64,000 nt of DNA from Cephalotus follicularis. Taxonomy: Eukaryota > Streptophyta > Magnoliopsida > Oxalidales > Cephalotaceae. Made by a program: the position numbers and the translations under genes. The notes beneath the pieces are model-generated. The model was given only the letters and a program-made list of their open reading frames with translations. It was not told the origin of the DNA and did no database searches. The DNA is taken from positions 186,001 to 250,000 of the forward strand of contig BDDD01001633.1 of the NCBI GenBank assembly GCA_001972305.1, written 5' to 3'. Of the stretch, positions 57,758-64,000 are shown one piece after another (within the stretch, counting starts at the first letter, position 1; the number at the start of each line of letters is the position of its first letter).

Positions 57758-58577
57758 TATGGAAAATTTTGTTTATACTAATAAGGACACATCTCCTCCG
57801 CGGACGTAACCAAATGTCCATGGGTTTTGAAGCTCATATAGACACTGGTCAGGGGAAGCTTAGTAAAGTACGTCAGAGAAGCAAGTAAGGAGACCCTCTC
57901 CTGACATCAGAGCCGAGGAGCTCTTACATGGCAGAGGACGTCCTCCACGGCACCAGTGCCGAGGACCTCCTCTTCGGCCGTATCAAATGAGACCTCCTTC
58001 TCTGCAGTATGGCAAAGAACCCAGTGCCCCAAGCACAAGTTCCAGACGTTGAAGACCTTGAAGCAGACAGGAGATCAGAGGACCTCTCTCATACTCATCC
58101 TCATCCTCTGCATGATGCTGCAAATCCAGCCTATATTCCAGGAGTCAATCTCTATAAATAAGGAAGGCTAAGATATGATAAGTATCAAGTAGGAAGTTTA
58201 CCACCAAACCAGGCGGAGATCAAGGGAAATGCCCGAGATCCTCAGCATTTCCCTAGGGGCACAGCAGTTACCTCCGATTTGCACGCTTAGGCAGTTACAA
58301 ACCAGCACTATAAATATAAGAATCAAAGACATATCTCGGGTCAACTATTTTTACATCCAAAGAACCTTGTTTTCTCTGTGTAAAGCCTAACTTGAGCATC
58401 AGAGTGTCCCCGGGAGAACAACCTCCTGGACCTTCAACGTGTTTGCTCTTCTGTGCAGGGAAAACATTCACACAGTCATCCTCAACCTTCTTCTCGGAGC
58501 ATCCAAACGGCGTTTCCCTCAACAAATAAAAGCCCTCCACGTAGGGTACTGTTGAAGGAAGAATTTTTGCATCAACA
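57758..58577 (+). mobile_element. Putative solo LTR D (gypsy, Tat-like end)
   Basis: The right end, TTTTTGCATCAACA, with AGTGTCCCCGGGAG and a TATA box (CTATAAATATAAG, about 58306), resembles the R-U5 of Tat-type plant gypsy LTRs. A 10-bp direct repeat GATGGTTATA flanks it (57748-57757 and 58578-58587), and no PBS follows. The left end does not start with TG, and ten bases is too long for the usual 5-bp duplication, so the left border is uncertain. Confidence 0.55.
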
Positions 58578-58587
58578 GATGGTTATA

Positions 58588-59110
58588 ACGTTACAGAGTA
58601 ATGTAATGAATCACAATTGATATGTTATCAAAAGTATTGAATTATCAAAATATTATTAGTATTTTTTTTTAATATTGTTAATAATAGTTTGACTTTTAAT
58701 AAAATAATCATTATAACGTACTTGTGATTTATTTCACTCGTGATTAATAATATTATTCAATGAGAAACTTAACTAATACTTATTAGTTTTTTAGCGATTT
58801 TCCAAATTAGTTACAAAAATCAGTTACGAGTCTCAAAGTTTTATGTATTTACCTAGTATCTAACCATAATCTATATGATTCAACATAATGATGTGAGATG
58901 ATGAAGTTTCGTATAATAATATTTAGTTCAAACCATCATCCTAAATAAGTCTATCCATTCAATGACTGGATTGATATAGGATCGATTGATTCAACGATCT
59001 AGTAAATGACTTGAACCGGTTTAATGATCAATTTACCGATCGAATCGGTCAGTCTGGTTGAAGTTTATGGTATGACTCTTAGGGCTCGTTTGTTTAGTCT
59101 TAATGAGATG
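58588..59110. other. AT-rich spacer, no gene seen
   Basis: This is sequence between the two Tat-like LTRs. No frame or repeat family was recognised. Confidence 0.5.
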
Positions 59111-60227
59111 TGTTGATGCGGAAATCTCTCCTGCAATAGTACCCCACGTGTAGGGGCTTGATTTGTTTTTGGGGAATGCGCGAATATGTCCGAGAAAGAG
59201 TGTGTGAGTAAGGGTGGTTGATGACCCCTGCACAAGCAAGAAAATGGAGGAAGGTCCAGGAGGTTATTCTCCCTGGGGCACTCCGAAGCTCAAGTTAGCT
59301 GTCGTGCAGAGAATAATGGGTTCTTTGTATGCTAGAAGAAAAAATGACTGACCTTTGTATTGTGTTTGATTCTTGTATTTATAGGGATGCTTGTGATTGA
59401 TGAGTGTCCAATCAGGAGTGGCTGCCCCTAGGGGGGAACGTCAGTGACCCTGACCTTTCCCTTGGACTCCTCCCCCTTTGGTGTACGTAGCCGCATGCCC
59501 ATTAATGGATGGGAGGGCTTTGGTGGCTTGTCAGTCTCTTCCCTCACACTGATGTGACGGGGGACCATCCTATCAATGTGGCTGCGCGGGTGTGCGGCTT
59601 CCTACCCTCTGTGGCGTGTTAGACTATTTAGAGGAGACCTTTTCCTTAATTGGTGACAAGACCCATAGGTCAGGCCATCATTCCTTGGGAGGACAGCTGT
59701 CCCCCCCCCCGGACACGTGTCGGTGGGTTCAAATTGAATTTTTCCCATATCATATACCCCCCTGGTCCTGCTTCTCTGGCTGTGCCAGAGGAGGGGGAAC
59801 ATAGTCGAGGGAACGGGACCGGGCTGGTCTCCCTCGGGGGATGGTCTCCTGCCTGGGCTGACGCGCTGAGTGTGCCTGGGCAGACCAGGTGAAGGACAGA
59901 TGACCGGCCGAGGGTTCCTCCCGGGCTGACACGCTGAGCGTGCCTGGGCAGACCAGGTGAAGGACAGAGGCAGGGCTGAGGGCTCCTCCCGGGCTGACGC
60001 GCTGAGTGTGCCTGGGCAGACCAGGTGAAGGATAGACGACGGGCCGAGGGTTCCTCCCGGGCTGACACGCTGAGCGTGCCTGGGCAGACCAGGTGAAGGA
60101 CAGAGGCCGGGCTGAGGGCTCCTCCGGGCCCCTCCCTAGGTTCTTTTGTTGGGTGAACTAGGTCTACGCCTAGCGAACTATCTCAATCGTCAACGTGGTA
60201 GGGTGCGACAAGTGTCACCTCGAGCCA
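59111..60227 (-). repeat. Tat-like 3' LTR (about 1.1 kb)
   Basis: The left border is TGTTGATGC and the right border is placed at GAGCCA before CCCCCATCAC. A minus-strand TATA box (CTATAAATACAAG) lies at about 59369-59384. A homopolymer of ten C lies near 59701. The right border is inferred from the adjoining PPT-like tract. Confidence 0.6.
59855..60126. repeat. 68-bp minisatellite with alternating units
   Basis: Four units start at 59855, 59923, 59991 and 60059. Units 1 and 3 read GGGCTGACGCGCTGAGTGTG and units 2 and 4 read GGGCTGACACGCTGAGCGTG, so the true repeat is a 136-bp dimer that was duplicated. It lies in the LTR. Confidence 0.95.
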
Positions 60228-60270
60228 CCCCCATCACTTAATACCCATCATTACGCTATAAATTTTCTTT

Positions 60271-60454
60271 AAACGCCTGACGCTTCGATCCTCGTGCACG
60301 TCCCTTCGGGACCTTAAACGCTTGACGTTTCGATACCCGCGCGTGCCATCTCAACATCTTTTAAGGCTTGGCGTTTCGATCCTTGTGCACGTCCCTTCAA
60401 GATCTTTTAAAGCTTTGACGTTTCAATACCCGCGCGTGTCCCTTTGTTATCCAC
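60271..60454. repeat. About 46-bp alternating repeats upstream of the antisense gene
   Basis: Units start at 60271, 60316, 60363 and 60409. Each has a GACGTTTCGAT core. Units 1 and 3 then carry CGTGCACGTCCCTTC, units 2 and 4 carry ACCCGCGCGTG. This A-B-A-B pattern with CG-rich ACGT words stands 70-250 bp before a TATA-like box and may be a promoter array. Confidence 0.8.
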
Positions 60455-60526
60455 CCTTGAGCTGGCAAGGGGATCTCCACCCTTGATAGATCCTGGAATC
60501 TACGGTCCAGATTCACCCTGGTGGCC

Positions 60527-60534
60527 TTTAAATA
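60527..60534 (+). promoter_or_regulatory. TATA-like box of the antisense gene
   Basis: TTTAAATA is followed after about 35-45 bases by an AAACCCTAAAAGATC leader and then by the start codon at 60702. Spacing fits a pol II core promoter. No expression evidence is available. Confidence 0.5.
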
Positions 60535-60701
60535 CCCCATTCTTCTCCAAGGGTTCTCTTTACGCACTCTCAAACCCTAAAAGATCTAGAGAGAAAGAAA
60601 AAGCTCAAGATCTCCAAAACTCTAAACCTTCATCCTCTCCCAAACGCAAGAAACAAGGTGAGCTTATCTCCGTTCACCCTTTCCCTCTGTTTAATCTACC
60701 T

Positions 60702-63425
60702 ATGACCACCTCATCCTCCTCGTCCTCTCTCTCTGGCAACCCAATGGCGAGAACAAAGCAGACAAAGAGGCTCGTCCGAGGCCCTGAAGCGATTGCCCGT
60801 GCGTATGCGGGAGTTACAGTAGAGGTCCACCCCCTAGATATGGAGGTGGAGATGGGGGCCTCCGCCACCGGGAACCCCAACGTTGAGGCCACTGGGGCCG
60901 GGGTCCAGGTCTTTCGGGCAGATTTTGAAGAGTCTACCATGCGCCCACACAAACTGGTGCAGCTGGCCAAGGAGTACGCCATCCCCGGTGGGCTGGATTT
61001 GGAGATCCCAGCTGACCCCCGGGACGCCACTGTGAGCCGTCCGGGGCACTTCGTGGTGTTCCAGGACGCTCTGGAGAATGGACTGAGGCTCCCACTGCAC
61101 CTGTTCGCTATCTCCGTCCTCAGGCACTACCAAATCCACCCCTCCATGCTGCAGGCTCAGTCCTGGGGGTTCATTATGGGCTTCCTCGTGCGGTGCATGG
61201 AAGCGGGGGTGGTACCCAGCGTCGGTTTGTTCAAGGAGTTCCACAGTGTGGCCCCTACTCCCAAGAAGCGCGGCTTCCATTTCAAGTCACGTGTAGGCTG
61301 CCCCCGACTGCTGGCCGAGAACAACAAGTCCATCAAGCGCTGGAGGGAGAAGTACTTCCTGGTTAAGAACCTTCCTGGCTTCACGCCCTGCCCTTGGGTA
61401 GATTCCCTGGACATCGGGCGCCTGAACCAAAGGTCATATCTGACCAGGGAGGAGGTTGAGGGCTCGAGGAGGCTCTCGGCCCTTGGGCCTGAGGACGTGC
61501 TAAAGGTCGTGTCCGAGGGCCGTCTGCAGAGGCATGGGCTGAGCATGTCTGTGGGCCGCAGGGTCAGTCTGGAGCTGGAGGCCGAGGAAGGGCCCCAGGG
61601 GGCGCAGGGAGCGAGAGGACAAGGCAGTCAGGGGGGAGCTGCCCCCTTCGCGGCCCTGCAAGGAGAGAGCCGTACTATGCTTCTCTAAGGACTAGCTTGT
61701 TTTTGTGAATGTGCCAACTTTTTCAATGTCTAACTGTTTCTCTCTTTGTTTGTGCAGAAATGGCACGACCGGACTCTGCCTTGGAGCTGCTGAGGGCTGG
61801 GCGCGAGCAGGGCCGCTCGGAGGACCCAGAGAAGCAAAGGAGGGACGCCGAACGGAGGCGGAAGGCCCTGGAGAAAACGCGAAAGGCGTCAGAGAGGAGG
61901 GCGGCCAGGCACGCCGAGGCGAGGGCAAGGCTGCAAGAGTTGCCCTAGACCCTATCTACGGAGGCCAGGGAGGCTGATGATGCTGAGGAGAGGGAAGCCA
62001 GGGAGGTGAGGGCGGAAGCGGCCAGGCAGGCCACGGCCGCGGTGGCCTTGGTCACAAAAGGAAGGGAGGCCAGGGCTGCGAAGGCCCGGGCAGTGGAGGA
62101 GGAGCGCGCCGCTGAGGCCGCTCGTGATGCTGAGGCCAGGGCTGCCGAGGGGGCCGTGGCTGTCCGAGGGGTCCCAGACGCCTCTGTCAGGGAGCCTATG
62201 TCAGACGGGGAGCTGGGCCGCCCCACGAAGTTGCCATGGACAGATACGGGGAATGCCCCCGCGGTCGAGGCCGTTGAGCAACGCTTGTGCGACCCCGACC
62301 ACCCCTATCCTGGCGCGGAGCTTGCACAGGTTAGGGACATTCTGGGGGAGCTCGGGCGCGCGGGGGTGTGACTGAAGACGCCGGGGGTGGCCGCAGAGCT
62401 GGGCAGGGCACCCATGTTGCCCTACGAGACAGGGATAAGAGCGGAGTGGACGGTCGGTCAGCTCTGGACCAACCTCTTCCAAAGCTGCGAGCGGGTAAGC
62501 CTTCCTATCTTCAACCTTGTACTTTTTTGAACTCAAAGTTTCTTGTACTGCTTGTATTGACATGTTCACCTTTTCATAGGCTATGATCAACGGCCATCTC
62601 CTGATGGAGAGGACCGACTAGGAGTTTAGCTTGAATGAGCAGCTGGGGGCCGAGAACGCTGAGCTGGGCAGGTCCCTGGCCGTGGCTCGCGCCCAGTTGG
62701 AGGAGGTGCTCGGGGCCCAAGAAAGGATGGCGACCGAGAAGGAGGAGGCCGTTCAGGAGGCCCAGAGGGAAAGGGGGCTGAAGATTGCAATGACTGAGCG
62801 GGCGGTTGGGCTCGACGCCCGGATCGATGCTTTGACCCTCCAGCTGGCTAAGTGTCAAGAGCTAGGGGACGCCCGGGTCAGGGCCGCCGCGGAGAGGGCC
62901 GTCCTCGACTTCAAGGCCTCGGTCGAGTACCGGGGCGCGATGGACCAGACTGTGGAGCTATACAAAGCTTCCGAGGACTTTAACCGCGAGGTCCTGAAGA
63001 AATCCTTAGCCAACTTTCGCCGGGGGTACTACACCTGCCGGAACACGGTGGAGTGTTTCCCAGACCTTCCGCTGGAGTCCTTTGTGTGCGGCCCTGCCGT
63101 TGCCAAGTATGACTTCATCCCAGAGGGGATCGAGGAGGCCGAGGACGAGGCCTTCAGAGCTTTCGACGAGGAGCAGAGCCAAGCTCAAGATGCCCCCTGG
63201 TCGCCCAATGGTCACGACCTCGTCCCTTTTGATGCCTTTGTCGAAGTGCCCTTCGACGTCGTGCCCCTCTCTCGGATCAATGCTGAGGAGTTCGCCCCGG
63301 CACAGACGGCCGGGGGTGATCCAGCTCCTCCTCCCGGTGCCAACCCTGAAGACCCTCCTCCTCCTCCTCCCAAGGAAGAAGACGCCCATTGTGGATATAC
63401 CCTCGGGGGACGAGGCCTAGGCTAG
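60702..63425 (+). pseudogene. Antisense ORF of Tat-like element (putative gypsy-type transposon protein, PF04195-like), three internal stops
   Basis: Three exons join in phase: 60702-61671 (donor GTACTATG), 61758-62494 (donor GTAAGC) and 62580-63425, or 850 codons. Exon 1 opens MTTSSSSSSLSGNP, then MARTKQTKRL, and has a globular domain (about residues 80-250: GHFVVFQDALENGLRLPLHL, SVLRHYQIHPSMLQAQSW, FLVRCMEAGVVPSVGLFKEF) like the plant Transposase_28 family found in gypsy elements. Exons 2 and 3 encode long Ala/Arg/Glu-rich coiled coil, then ANFRRGYYTCRN and an acidic, proline-rich tail. Stops interrupt at 61946 (TAG), 62369 (TGA) and 62619 (TAG), so this copy is dead unless read through. 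GC content is far above the neighbours. Its function is unknown; these genes are common but undescribed. The exon 1 donor is the least certain border. Confidence 0.75.
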
Positions 63426-64000
63426 CTCTTTTTTTCTTTTTGTCTTCTGCCTTGTAATCTTTTCTCAATATTGTAATTTTCTAATTATTAATACAACCAA
63501 GTGTTTTTGTATTTACTTTGTCCACTTTGTTTACATGCTTTAACAACTTACGGAGTACCTGGGGGCATCTTGCTCCCTGGCCCCCTTAGGGCAGTCGCAC
63601 GTGAACGATCACAATAATCCTATAACTTGATAAACTTAACCACTTAGGTTTTGTAGTTTTCTCAGGTTGATGTATAAACAATATAACAATCTCTGGGCTT
63701 GGTCGCCCAACCCCAATAGTCCCCTTAGGACAAAAAAGCGCGCATTGCACAAATGTCTTTGACTTTCGATTGCCCAAGCTTGGTAGTCCCTCCGGGACAC
63801 CTCATTTTAAAGGCGCTTAGGCAAAAAGGACCTGGCCTGTGTAGGCTCTATTGTGTTCATGGGCTAGACGTTTGGTCTCCCCGGGCAAGTTCCTGTCGTC
63901 GTCTGGCTCGGCGAGTCGAGAGCCAGGTCGTCTGAGCTTGCAGTCCACGTAGGGACACTTGTGATAAGGCGCTCAGTACGACGAGCTTGATCGTTGCGAG
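63426..64000. other. 3' flank of the antisense gene, element-internal DNA
   Basis: A T-rich 3' untranslated region (AATATTG, ATTAATAC words near 63470-63495) follows the stop. After about 63560 there are GC-richer phrases such as TGGTCGCCCAACC and GGTAGTCCCTCCGGGAC, typical of non-coding gypsy internal DNA. No pol domain is reached before the window ends. Confidence 0.5.

Larger units (their letters stand above)
59111..64000 (-). mobile_element. Tat-like Ty3/gypsy retrotransposon, 3' end only, with antisense gene
   Basis: A minus-oriented LTR lies at 59111-60227 (plus text begins TGTTGATGCGG, so the LTR ends CATCAACA as is typical). It is followed inward by a C-rich tract (CCCCCATCAC, the PPT complement), promoter-like repeats, a plus-strand gene and more non-coding DNA to the window edge. 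Tat-lineage elements (Retand, Grande) are known to carry an antisense frame between pol and the 3' LTR, which matches this layout. The pol genes and the 5' LTR would lie beyond 64000. This is inferred, not seen. Confidence 0.68.

Noticed and set aside
57622-57888. 88-residue open frame
   Set aside because: It spans the AT-rich flank and the left part of an LTR-like unit; no homology seen.
59592-60068. Pro/Gly-rich frames on both strands
   Set aside because: They fall in the Tat-like LTR and its 68-bp minisatellite; several frames are open at once because of the repeat.

Overview
This is nuclear DNA from a flowering plant. It has spliced genes with GT-AG introns, plant LTR retrotransposons with plant-type primer-binding sites, and a degraded piece of plastid DNA (psbA to trnK). 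A CYP82 cytochrome P450, a family known mainly from eudicots, points to a eudicot. The species cannot be fixed from the sequence.

Layout. (1) 1-7.8 kb is a small gene island: a broken clavaminate-synthase-like oxygenase end (-), an intact two-exon CYP82 gene (+), a four-exon cytochrome b561 gene (+) and a single-exon J-domain membrane protein (-). (2) 8.5-48.1 kb is a nest of retrotransposons. It starts with a solo LTR (8559-11551). Next is a Ty1/copia element (12159-38688, target duplication AGAGT) that took two insertions: a Ty3/gypsy chromovirus (12622-21900, CGTGG) and, inside its integrase reading frame, a solo LTR (24733-35981) that itself holds a second chromovirus (25828-35047). Then comes a long-inverted-repeat element split by a non-autonomous gypsy-type element (39261-47815, TACAG), which holds another solo LTR (42936-44727, TACGG). 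(3) 49.4-57.5 kb is a CACTIN gene (-), with 12 coding exons plus a noncoding first exon. Its 2.5-kb intron holds plastid-derived DNA broken by a small inverted-repeat element, and the whole lies between inverted repeats. (4) 57.7-64 kb has a solo LTR and the 3' end of a Tat-like gypsy element on the minus strand. That element carries an antisense, three-exon, promoter-bearing gene in which three codons have become stops.

The four host genes have unrelated jobs: oxidative specialised metabolism, transmembrane ascorbate-dependent electron transfer, co-chaperone function and pre-mRNA splicing. They look like neighbours rather than a pathway. All retrotransposon reading frames seen are broken, often where a Trp, Gln or Arg codon would become a stop by C-to-T change. 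This suggests old, methylated copies. The points most worth a second look are the antisense gene with its histone-H3-like start, the plastid insertion inside the CACTIN intron, and the private arrays of CG-containing words in each LTR family.
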